A DNA stretch of 40,704 nucleotides from the NCBI GenBank assembly GCA_022592445.1, contig JABYQR010000386.1, forward strand, positions 1 through 40,704, written 5' to 3'. The notes under the pieces are model-generated. The model saw only the letters and a program-made list of their open reading frames with translations, searched no databases and had not been told where the DNA came from. Origin of the DNA: Cytidiella melzeri (Eukaryota > Basidiomycota > Agaricomycetes > Polyporales > Irpicaceae). This document shows, piece by piece, positions 29,801 through 38,830 of this stretch. The translations under genes and the position numbers were made by a program. The number at the start of each line of letters is the position of its first letter. Position 1 is the stretch's first letter.

Positions 29801-30952
29801 CTTGCCTAGCCCTGCAAGAGCACATCGAAGGAGGCAGAGAAACGGGAGGCGTCGATATCCATAGCGTTGGGATTGCGGAAGGCCTGCTGGTGGGACTTGC
29901 CGTGTCCTGACGAGCTGTCAACCATGACTTTGCCCGTGCTGTTTTGGAGATCAGCAAGCTGAGCGTTAACTGCCTTGCACTGGTCCTTGAGAGCGTTGTA
30001 GGTAGCAGCGCGGGTTTGAAAGTACGAGACACGTTGCAAGTACTCGGTGCTCAAGCTCGACTTGAGACAATCGAAGAGGTCCTGCTGGCTGCAGCCAGTG
30101 CGAGGGGCCCATCTCAAACTCGGAGATGTGGGCGGCGCAGGTCTTATTGCCTTGCTTCATGTTGGCTATTTTCGTCTTAGCCTCCATGACAGCATCTATA
30201 GGCTCAAGTTTGGCTTTGAAAGCCTCGATAAACGTATCCCAGCTGTTGCCAAAAGCTGGTTTACTGCTGGCAAGCTCCTCTATATGAGGGCGAGCCCAGT
30301 CAGCAGTGTCGTCTTGCATGAACGACAGGGCGCTGGTGATGAGTTTGTATGGATCGAAGATCCTCGCGCCATTGTTATCCAGCCGGACTTGGCCTTGGGT
30401 GTCCTGCTGGAAGAATGCTTTGCCCTGATTCTGCGCCCAGACAATGAAAGCGTGTCGGAAGAGCCTGGCTTCTGACGAGGTCTTCCCCTTAAAGGAGACC
30501 GGCTTCTCAACAATACTCCATTCTCGGGACGTGTGCGTGGCTGCCGCAGCTGCCATTGGTTGTGCTGCTGCTAGCGCGGTGACTTGGTTGGTGAGGTCCA
30601 CCATCCTTTGTGTCAGGACACCAAACATGTTTAGGATGTCCTGGGCGCTTAGATTGGCAGCTGGGGCAGCTGCAGTAGCAGCGTTCTGCTGGTTCTGGTT
30701 GGGGTCCATGTCTTGTGATGTGATGAGGCGTAAGTTTTCTTTGTTAGGTGTCTGGTGGTGCTCAGCGTAGTACTCGCTGTTAACGGCTTCAGTGAAGTCT
30801 GCCTGAGTGTATCGATTTGGACAAGGTTGGTCATCACACTCGTAGAAGAGACCTCCGTAGAAGTGGTCATTGGTGACTGTGTTTGAGTGAAAGAAATGTA
30901 TACAATTGTTACAAGACGTGGTGGGCAAAAACTGTGGACTGTCTAGATCCAC
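29801..30952 (-). pseudogene. G3 gag core
   Basis: Reads SNTVTNDHFYGGLFYECDDQ, PCPNRYTQADFTEAVNSEYY, an Asn/Gln/Ala linker, then a capsid-like core: EWSIVEKPVSFKGKTSSEAR, FRHAFIVWAQNQGKAFFQQD, FMQDDTADWARPHIEEL, WDTFIEAFKAKLEPIDAVME. A +1 shift near 30117 moves to LKSSLSTEYLQRVSYFQTRA and NPNAMDIDASRFSASFDVLL. Confidence 0.88.
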
Positions 30953-31677
30953 TCGAAGTAGCTATTGTTATTAACTATGTCAAGTTGCGCAAGAACTTTG
31001 CTATAGTTCTTGCAAAGCTGCTTAAACAAAACTTTCCCAATTGCTTTGCAACCCCAGTCTAGGAGTTGCCACTCGCGGTCGGCTGTGACGGGTGCGAGCT
31101 CGTCAAGTCGGTTGAGGAAGCAATTGACCTTGTTGACGAGGTGGAGTAGCACGCAACGATGGTTGGGGTCTGCACAGTTGAGAGGTTCTTGTAGCTCTGT
31201 GAGAGCTTGTAGGCGTGTGCAAACCGCGGTGAGTTTTGGCCTGAAGATGCCGACGAGGTCAACTGGTGATAGCTTCTTGAAGTCTATCAACACCGGTTTG
31301 GGTGCAGTGGGAGCGGGAGTGGGTGGGGGAAGCTTGGCTAGCCGCTCAGCAAGAGTTCTAGCACGTTCCTCGGCTGCACGTTCTCCGTAGGCTCGGGCAG
31401 AAGCGCGAAGTTGTCAATTCTCTTCGTAAGAGGGGACGGTGATGGTGATGCCTTTGACAGGCGGCTTCTTGGAGACGTATTTTGCAACAGTGACCAGGTC
31501 TTTGTCAGACCAATGATGAGGTTGACCGTTCTTACGCTTTTCAGCGAGAGCGTCAAGGAATGATGATGGAAGAGACCTCTTGAGCTGAGGCTCAGTTGTA
31601 GGGAGGTTCTTGGAAAAACGGGGGCACGTGTCCTTAGGCACTAGACAATGTGCAGGGGGTAGAAACGGACGACGCAA
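30943..31677 (-). pseudogene. G3 gag leader region
   Basis: From 31677: LPSSFLDALAEKRKNGQPHH, WSDKDLVTVAKYVSKKPPVK, stop, then an Arg/Ala/Glu-rich helix (AYGERAAEERARTLAERLAK) and LSPVDLVGIFRPKLTAVCTR. It matches the layout of G2 at 16917-17755. Unknown function; either a long gag N-terminus or a separate upstream ORF. Confidence 0.75.
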
Positions 31678-31775
31678 GTGTAGCTCAACGGTATGAGAAG
31701 ACCGGAGATGTACTCGTCAAACAGGAATAAACTTTTTAAAACGGTGGGAATGGGGGACCCAGGGTTTTCACAACA

Positions 31776-31785
31776 ATCTTGACCT
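31776..31785 (-). promoter_or_regulatory. G3 primer-binding site, self-priming type (one mismatch)
   Basis: Two bases inside the 5' LTR edge the minus strand reads AGGTCAAGAT. The LTR just below its TATA box reads ATCTCGACCT (minus strand, 32001 to 31992), complementary at 9 of 10 positions. The one mismatch is explained by a CpG transition (AGGTCGAGAT to AGGTCAAGAT). The position and two-base offset are the same as in G2. Confidence 0.65.
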
Positions 31786-32564
31786 AATGACGCGGAGACA
31801 GGGGTTCGACGCGGCAGACAGGGACACGAAGTGGATGACAACAAAGTGGTGGTGGTAGGCGTGAAGCACAATACTCTCACCAGCTATAAATCTTATGCAG
31901 ATGTCTAGCCCAGTAAAGACCAAGTTAGTATTGTTACTACCAGCTATGTAGTACAAGAGGGGGTTGCTTACCTAGCCCAGTAAAGACCAAGAGGTCGAGA
32001 TGGGGGCTAGGAGCGTACATGCAGCATCTTATATAGACTTCAGGGACCTGCGCACAGACCATGTTGAGGGCAGGCTTTGCAAAAAGCCGTGTGAATGAAG
32101 AACAAAAGAACTACCTAAAGGAGAACAATAGCTATTGTCTAGACCTTGCCAAGAACTCTACTCGTGAGAGAATCTATCTAAAAGGAGACAAACTATTGTA
32201 TTCAATTCCCACACCTGTGAGAACATCCTTCCATAAAGAGAACAATAGGGAAAGAACAAAAGGAGTCCATGTGAACGGTATCTATGACGTCAAACCCTAG
32301 CTATGGGCTGAGCCATGTGCTTGTAGCCATGTGGTCTTACTTAAGCTAAGTCACATGCCAGTGTGATGTAGTAGCAAGTAATGTGACTAGTGCTCTGCAA
32401 AAATACCATTATAATGCAATATAATCTCAGAATATCATTAAATACCCATTAAATACTCGCTTGTGGAAATTTTTTCAGAAGACAATTACCATTAAATACA
32501 ATACAATACATTACAATACAATACAATACTATTCCTGTATTTAATGGTATTCTAGAATATTATG

Positions 32565-33005
32565 CATGTTACAAGTTTTGAGCACATGCATGTATGTACA
32601 GCCTCTTTCCTACAATTTGCACTGTTCATGCACCCATACACGGTTTGTCAATGCTGCATAGCTACCTTAATCATTTGCACTGCCTTTGTTTTGCACTGCT
32701 CATGTACTCATACACATTTGTTGATGTTCCAGCTATGTTTTTTTAATCTTTGTCTCTCCACTTATACAGACTGTTCCCTATGTTTTTCACTGCTCATACA
32801 TCTATGTACAAGTTTTCATGTTGCGTAGCTATCTTAATCATTTGTACTGCCCCTGTTTTGCACTGCTCATGGATTCATACATTTTTCATAGTGTTGCAAC
32901 TATGTGTTCCAGCTATGTTTGTGTGATCTTTGTCTCCCCACTTAGACAGACTGTTCCCTATGTTTTGCACTGCTCATGCATCTATGTACAAGTTTTCATG
33001 TTGCG
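32565..33005. repeat. hAT subterminal direct repeats (copy B)
   Basis: Same roughly 180-bp repeats as in copy A, reversed: GTACAAGTTTTCATGTTGCG recurs near 32806 and 32987, with CACTGCTCATGYA and CTTTGTCTCYCCACTTA between. Confidence 0.75.
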
Positions 33006-33232
33006 TGCTGTTTTTGCAGGGTTTTGATGCGCGCACGGGAGGGGGGCTCGAAACAAAGGAACACAATGTTAATAAATAGCTACGCAAATACAAGGGTTTT
33101 ATAGTATTTTAGAGAAACGGGTAGGATAAAAATGAAATGTCAAAACTAGTTATCCGCGCGGAATGATGAAAGGCGGGCGGCGGGAACAAGCGGAAACAAA
33201 CAAAAGAGGCAGGAAAACCTAAAATAACAACA
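33006..33232. mobile_element. Small solo LTR (227 bp) nested in hAT copy B
   Basis: Exact counterpart of 10119-10345: TGCTGTTTTTGCAGG to CCTAAAATAACAACA, flanked by TTGCG at 33001-33005 and 33233-33237. Its presence in both hAT copies shows that it entered before the copies separated. Confidence 0.85.
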
Positions 33233-33454
33233 TTGCGTAGCTACCTTGATCATTTGCACTACCCTTTTTTTTGCACTGCTTATGTACTGATACAATCTTC
33301 ATAAAGTTCTAGCTATTGTTGGTCAGTGAATACATATAAAGCTTATGGTCTACTCTGAGGTTTGACACCAAGCATCTCCTAGATCCCTCACATAGTCTAC
33401 ATACAAGCCTCCTCATTGTGAAAAGTCTTCATCTCCTTCTACATCTGCCATCCA

Positions 33455-33853
33455 ATGAGTTCAAGATTTCCAGAGAAGGCTGATGTACCTACTATCAAAG
33501 CTCAGCAGCATCTACTCCAAAGCCAACTAAAAACACTATGCCTCCTTATCAGCAATCTTCCATCTACTTTGCCTGCGGGGTTTCCTGATGGCCCATTGAG
33601 AAAGTACTTCACTGATGTGGACATTGACCCTGATGAAGAGCCATGGTACTCAGTTGACCGGGCCTGGACACGCGTATTCCAGGGTACTGAGGAGCAGCAG
33701 CTGGCACTTATCACAAGTGGTCCTGATGGCATAGGCCTATTACAGCATTTTTTTGAGTGGATTGCACAACAACCTGGTCTAGCAAAGTATGATGGTCACT
33801 ATCTGACAGCTAACAAGGTGTACCAGGTAAATGAGCTGATAATACGTGTGTAA
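33455..33853 (+). CDS. 132-codon ORF of unknown function inside hAT copy B
   Basis: Identical to 9498-9896 (MSSRFPEKADVPTIKAQQHL onward). A possible intron begins with GTAAAT after the VYQ codons. Not recognised; possibly an exon of the broken transposase gene or captured sequence. Its lack of stops in both copies reflects recent copying rather than proven function. Confidence 0.45.
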   Translation: MSSRFPEKADVPTIKAQQHLLQSQLKTLCLLISNLPSTLPAGFPDGPLRKYFTDVDIDPDEEPWYSVDRAWTRVFQGTEEQQLALITSGPDGIGLLQHFFEWIAQQPGLAKYDGHYLTANKVYQVNELIIRV

Positions 33854-34113
33854 GTCTTGCTTGGTATTCTATTCTGGTCAGTACTGTACTGACATTGTTT
33901 CATTGATTAAGTTTTCGTAACTACCAGGGAGATCAATCTGTCCACGATGGTTTGTTTCTCCAGAAGCTGGTGTGAGCAATTCCAGTAAATCAGAAGCCTG
34001 TGGCTGGTACCCAGTCCTCTTCAAACACAAAAGTTCCAGTCCTAGGCAAAAGGAAATCTGGAACACTTCAGGCTTAAAAGTAATTCTTAAATTCTTCTAC
34101 TCTTGCCACAACC

Positions 34114-34590
34114 TTGCAGTCTGCCAATACACCCACATCTGCACAGCCAGCCAACAAGTCAATTTTTGCATCTGCAATAGCCTTTGCATCAGTCACATCA
34201 GCTGCTCATTGGAAGACTGAGATAGAGCTTTGCCTCAGTGGTGCACATTCTCCTCAGGATGATGAGGATGTACTCAATTGGTGGAAGGTATGTACCACAT
34301 TTAACACAACATTGTGGTCCTTGCTAACCAACTTGCCTATGTAGAGTCATGCAAAGGTCTTTCCCACCCTCTCTCACATTGCACGAGACATTCTTGCAAT
34401 TCCTGGTGTCAGTGTCTCAGTTGAGAGGCTATTCTCATCATGCAAGCACACTAGAGAGACTCTTGCTCATCTCTTGGGGCCAGGAAGGCATCAAAGACTG
34501 TTATCTCAAAGGAGTGGTTACAGATTGGGCTTGGTGAGGGTATTGAGTATCTCAATGGTGTGTCTATCTGGAGCAAGTAAATGTCATTGA
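34114..34590 (+). pseudogene. hAT transposase C-terminal remnant (copy B)
   Basis: SANTPTSAQPANKSIFASAI, HWKTEIELCLSGAHSPQDDE and VLNWWK to about 34288, then an intron-like GTATGT, LAYVESCKGLSHPLSH, and after a frame change at 34375 HIARDILAIPGVSVSVERLF. Same damage as copy A. The catalytic core is not found. Confidence 0.8.
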
Positions 34591-35198
34591 CTGCAGCTGT
34601 GGCCACCTGTGTGTATTAGCATACATGTACCAATATGTTCAAAGTCTATGTAGTAGCACTGTCCAGTTGCAAGACAGCAGAGCATACCAAACTCCAGTGA
34701 CTCGGAAGTAGTGGTAACATATACAGTGGTGCTACTTATAATGCATACTAATAGTCATGCATACCATCTTACTGTCTTCATTAGTTCATTGTACAATGTG
34801 TTAGCTATAAATGCAAGACAATCAGAGACTCAGTTGAGCAAGGACTTGAACTTGAATCACCCAAACACTGACTATATCATTAAATACCATTACATACCAA
34901 TAAATACCAATACTAACCAATACCAATACTATTAAATACATTATTATTCAATACACATCACGTGATATTGGTATTCAATGGTAATCATTAAATACAGGCC
35001 AGTTAGAATATTTAATGGTATTTGCTAAGCACTAAATGTGACCGTGTGGAGCATCTAAGCCACGTGATACGGGCGCTTAATAGACGTGAAAAGGAGTTTA
35101 TGCAGAAAAGGTTGCAACTGGGTTGCAGCCCGGAGTTTTACAGATAAAAACAAGAGGTAAATTGCAAAAATTAAGGGCTAGTCGGGCCATCCACGACA

Positions 35199-36376
35199 GA
35201 AGTAGTGATCATCCTAGCACAAAGAAATTCTGAATCTTGTACTGCTCATAGCCATGGCCCTTCCTAGTCCAGTTCATCTGCTCGATTGCCGAAGACAGGG
35301 GGAACTTGTTGGTAGAAAACCATGAGAAATGTCTGGGCGCTATTCTGAATGGTGGCGTTAGCCCAGTTAGACTGATCTCCTGGCATGGTAGTGTATTTGA
35401 CAATTTGCAAGGGCGTGGACGTGTGAGCATGGTTGATGGGGTCAGGAATGTCAAACCATTGATCGATGAAACCGTTGTGGTCAGGGTGCTTCCAGACGAG
35501 CCAAAAATGTGCCATTCAACAGAAGGCCCTACGGCATCTAGGACTCTGGTATGTTCAATTGCGCATGAACTCCCTCGTGTTGATTTGAATAGTGTAGACC
35601 TCGTTGTCTTCATACACCTCCATGATGTGTTGGAATAACTCCATGATGACTGCCATAGACAAGGATAAAAGGTTAGGGAAGTGTGCAGCACTACCAGGTG
35701 CATCATTGGCGATGGGGGAATTGTTGAAAGTGAAAAGACAGGCATAATCGTAAAGGAAATGAATAAAGGTGCTGCCATGGCCAAAGGAAAAGTTGAGATA
35801 AGAAAGGAGGGAGTTTGGAAAGACATAGAGACAAGATGATTATTCTGTGGAAGAAGGTGGAGATTTGAATCATGCAATGTGTGGTGCTTGGAGATGAGTT
35901 TTGAGGAGGATGTGTTGGTAGGGGGTGAGGGAGGTCCAGAAGGTGCCTTTAATGTGTTGCTCGTGATCCCAATGGATCTGATCCAACTGGTCATGGTTTT
36001 GTACAAACAAAGTTGTGGTGTCACGGAAGAAGGCAGTGGTGACGTTGGTATATTGAAGAGCCAATAAAGGAATGGAAAAAACAATAATAAAGGCGAGGTA
36101 GATTGGAAGTCGATCAATTATGCCTTCCAACCCAATGCGGGAACAAGGATGGAGATCATGGTAGCAACAAAGATGGTATAAGAAAACATTTTAGTCCTAC
36201 GTAGGTATGGAGGAACTGGTGGCGAAGCAACTCTTGATGAAGTGTGAGCCTGTTTCAAGGGCTTCATGTTGTTTGAGGATGACAACATTGATGTGGTAGT
36301 AGATGAGGAGAACAGATAAGATGAGAGACACAGTGGCAGCAATAGTGAGGGCAGTAATGTCAGCGGCTGTGCTCAT
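35199..36376 (-). pseudogene. G4 third ORF, N-terminal part (membrane protein in env position)
   Basis: The ATG at 36376-36374 overlaps the pol stop TGA (36375-36373) as ATGA; an in-frame upstream Met exists at 36403. It begins MSTAADITALTIAATVSLIL with a hydrophobic segment (ALTIAATVSLILSVLLI). After a TAG at 36197 a second hydrophobic stretch appears in another frame (MFSYTIFVATMISILVPALG). Back in the first frame a third follows (LPIYLAFIIVFSIPLLALQY) with the soluble part QNHDQLDQIHWDHEQHIKGT, MELFQHIMEVYEDNEVYTIQ and WLVWKHPDHNGF-type sequence. Stops and frameshifts abound. G3 splits the ORF; the rest is at 23020-23490. Not recognised as a known family; membrane location is inferred from hydrophobicity. 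Confidence 0.6.
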
Positions 36377-36850
36377 GCTTGATTTCTTTGCTTTGTTTTC
36401 CACGGCTTTTGGTCTTTATGTACTGCACTGGGGTATCTCTGATGGAACTCTGCAGTAGCTTCTGTTGCATTCCCCATATCTTGGGGTCAAGTCCAGGAGT
36501 TCTCTGAATCTCCATACCCAGTCCACTTTACCAAGTATACAAGTTTCCCTTGCCTATTATGAGGACTATGGAGTATTGCCTCAACTTTGTATTCTTCTGC
36601 ATCATTGATGATTTCTGGGGGTGGTTTGGTGTATGCTGGTCCATACTCTGGAGTGTCCATGAATGGAGTAAGAAGTTCAGCATGGAATACAGGGTGGATC
36701 TTCCAGTTTGATGGTAGTTGGAGTTTGTAGGTGATTGGTCCCAGTACTTCGGTTATTGCAAACGGTCCATGGTGTTTGGGTGCTAGTTTAGCTGAGGGCC
36801 TTGTGTTAGTGATGTTCTTTCCTTCCAGCCAGACTTTCTTACACACAGTG
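36373..36850 (-). pseudogene. G4 integrase tail and chromodomain
   Basis: CKKVWLEGKNITNTRPSAKL, APKHHGPFAITEVLGPITYK and HPVFHAELLTPFMDTPEYGP lead to the chromodomain AEEYKVEAILHSPHNRQGKL, VKWTGYGDSENSWT. A TGA at 36487-36489 is followed in frame by PQDMGNATEATAEFHQRYPS and ends RNQA at 36373. Confidence 0.9.
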
Positions 36851-37745
36851 TATGGCTGAAACCCTCATTTGTTGTGCAACATGTGTACTGCTTCTGCTGC
36901 CATGCGGTTGCTGGCATGTAGTTCATCTTGAATATGAACCATCTGATGGATGTGCTCGGTGATAGAGGGAATGCTGGAATGCGGATTGATGACATCCACT
37001 ACTCTGGGTTTGTACCCTAGTAGTGCTTTGAATGGGGAATGTCAAATTGCCAAGTGATATCCAATGTTATGCGCAAACTCAGCAGTAGTAAGAAGTCTAG
37101 CCCAATCAGTTTGGCAGTAATCGCAGAAGGCTTGGAGATACTGCTCTAATTCCTGATTGACACGTTCTGTTTTGCCATCTGTCTCGGGGTGATCCGCCGT
37201 GCTGATGTTCTGTTGGATGCCCAGTTTAGAGCAGAGTTCTCTCTGAAATTTGGCCGCAAACTGGGGTCCTCAATCAGATATGACTTTCTCTGGTAGGCCA
37301 AAGTGTCGCCATACGTTGTGCATGTATAGTTCAGCCGTTACTTTGGCCGAGGTGTTGGTAGTGCATGGAATACCATTGACTTGGTGCATCCTTGGTCCTC
37401 TACCACCATGATTGCATTGTATTTGTCACTTGCTGATAATTCTCGTATGAAATCAATGAAACTACTTGGAACGGTAGATAGCTCTTCTCAGAACTAATTG
37501 GGTGAATTGGTATGTTCTTGGGCTGGTTCTGAATCTTAACGCTTGACACAAGGCACACCCTGTGACGTAGTTCTTGATGAATACAGTCATGCCTGGCCAC
37601 CAGAAGGTTCATTGAATGAGTTCTATTGTCTTGAATCGTCCAGGGTGTCCTGTGACCACGGTGTCATGGAACGACTTTACCAAATCTCGTCAAAGTTGTT
37701 GGTCTTTTGGTACATAGATCCTGTCCTTGTATTAGACTAGGCCGT
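36851..37745 (-). pseudogene. G4 integrase zinc finger and catalytic core
   Basis: Reads KDRIYVPKDQQL, SFHDTVVTGHPGRFKTIELI, TFWWPGMTVFIKNYVTGCAL with H2C2 residues. After damage comes the first Asp (FIDFIRELS), then KVISD-stop-GPQFAAKFQREL, where the Arg of SDRG is TGA (37270-37272). The Glu is kept in DGKTERVNQELEQYLQAFCD. TTAEFAHNIGYHLAI, stop, and FKALLGYKPRVVDVINPHSS follow. Multiple stops and frameshifts. Confidence 0.88.
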
Positions 37746-38830
37746 TATCTGCCTTCCAGCTTCACAGTTCTTTGTTTCTGCTCCCGGTACAAGGTCTATC
37801 GCGTGATCCCATTTCTTTCGTTCTGGTAGTCGTTCTGATGTGTGCTTCTCAAACACAAATTGGAATCCCAAGAATTCAGCTGGTACAATGTCTTCAATAG
37901 TTTGTTCAGTTTTCTCCTTGTGCTGAGCTTCGGCCACTTGTTGAGACACATTGTGTTTAACTCGGATATAGATGAGATCTTTGCCTCCTGCTATTGCTTT
38001 GCCAATGGTCTCTTCATACCATAGATAGTCCTTGGCCCAATAGAGCAACTCTTCTTGTTCAGCTACCCATTCTGGAGTGACCGAGATCTTTAAACGTGTA
38101 ATATAGTCTGCAGTGGGTGCCATATTTGCAGGCACTTCCGTATGCGTTGTGGGATGACTGTGGCCCCCCACAATTTCTTCTGGGGGTTGGGCTATTGGTT
38201 CCATGATGTGGGCGGCGTCTGAAGGAAGTTTTTCTCTGGCGTAGGTTGGGAATTCCTCGACTTCTTCTACCACGAATGAATGTTTCTTTGTCAATGGAGT
38301 TGATGCGGGTTTGTTGGTTGTTGTGAGCTGTTTCCCAGGCAGCTGCATCCACTTGATTGCTTAAATGATCTTTATTGTGAGGGGATCTTGACAATGGACC
38401 TCGTTGCCATCTTTGAATTGTATGCATTTGGTCTTTTAGTCTATAGAGGGATTGTGCTTCTTTAACCAAGTCATTCCTAGGATGATGTCATCTTGACCGA
38501 GGTTGGTTACGTAAAATAGTTCATAGTGGATCCTTTGTCACACTACTAATGGCAAATATATGCCATGAGTAATATGTCCTGCCGCATTGATGGTACCATC
38601 AACGTTCTGAACTCCAAACGGCTTAGGTAACAGGTTTGCCTCCCACTTGTTACAATTTAGAACTTTTTCATGGATGAAGCAATGTGTTGCACCACTGTCA
38701 ACCAAGACTTGAACTTTGACAATTTTGCAATTGTGTGTGATTTTGCCAGAAAATGATATTGAAAGGTCACTAGCCGTTACACGGTTTGCCTTGATCCTGA
38801 CATATGTCGAGGGTGCAGGATAAACTAAAA
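37737..38830 (-). pseudogene. G4 protease and pre-RT linker, fused to integrase by deletion
   Basis: The protease active site is intact: VQVLVDSGATHCFIHEKVL (DSGA at 38688-38699), with NLGQDDIILGMTWLKKHNPS downstream. In-frame stops occur near 38540 and 38440. The linker is open from 38348 (VEEVEEFPTYAREKLPSDAA, KTEQTIEDIVPAEFLGFQFV, RKKWDHAIDLVPGAETKNCE), the usual approach to RT. Then homology jumps to the integrase N-terminal region at about 37745. RT and RNase H (roughly 1.5-2 kb in relatives) are missing. Confidence 0.85.

Larger units (their letters stand above)
32388..35034 (+). mobile_element. hAT transposon copy B (2647 bp)
   Basis: TAGTGCTCTGCAAAAATACC at the left; the right end reverse complement is TAGTGCTTAGCAAATACCAT. 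The 8-bp duplication AATGTGAC is at 32380-32387 and 35035-35042. It is inside the G3 5' LTR, reverse-oriented relative to copy A. Every open frame matches copy A except one Met/Ile difference from the single base at 34782. Confidence 0.95.
23491..35198 (-). mobile_element. G3: full-length Ty3/Gypsy chromovirus with nested insertions
   Basis: The target duplication GAAGT is at 23486-23490 and 35199-35203. The LTRs start TGACGCGGAGACAGGGGTTC and end CCATCCACGACA on the plus strand. The coding strand is minus: gag (31677-29465), protease and RT (29418-28087), RNase H and integrase (28148-26281), chromodomain (25487-24899), polypurine tract (24734-24750). Later insertions are a 433-bp LTR (24156), a family-B solo LTR (25488) and hAT copy B (32388). 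It lies inside the third ORF of G4. Confidence 0.95.
31788..35198 (-). repeat. G3 5' LTR, interrupted by hAT copy B
   Basis: The LTR parts are 31788-32387 and 35043-35198 (756 bp net). The minus-strand TATA box TATATAAG is at 32028-32035. It carries GAGAACAATAGCTATTGTCT (a dyad), a second GAGAACAATAGGG, and two copies of CCCAGTAAAGACCAA. It drives leftward transcription of G3. Confidence 0.93.

Noticed and set aside
35209..36117. 302-codon minus frame
   Set aside because: Hydrophobic pieces and the HWDHEQHIKGT-type segment read better in the neighbouring frame; this one looks like a shadow.
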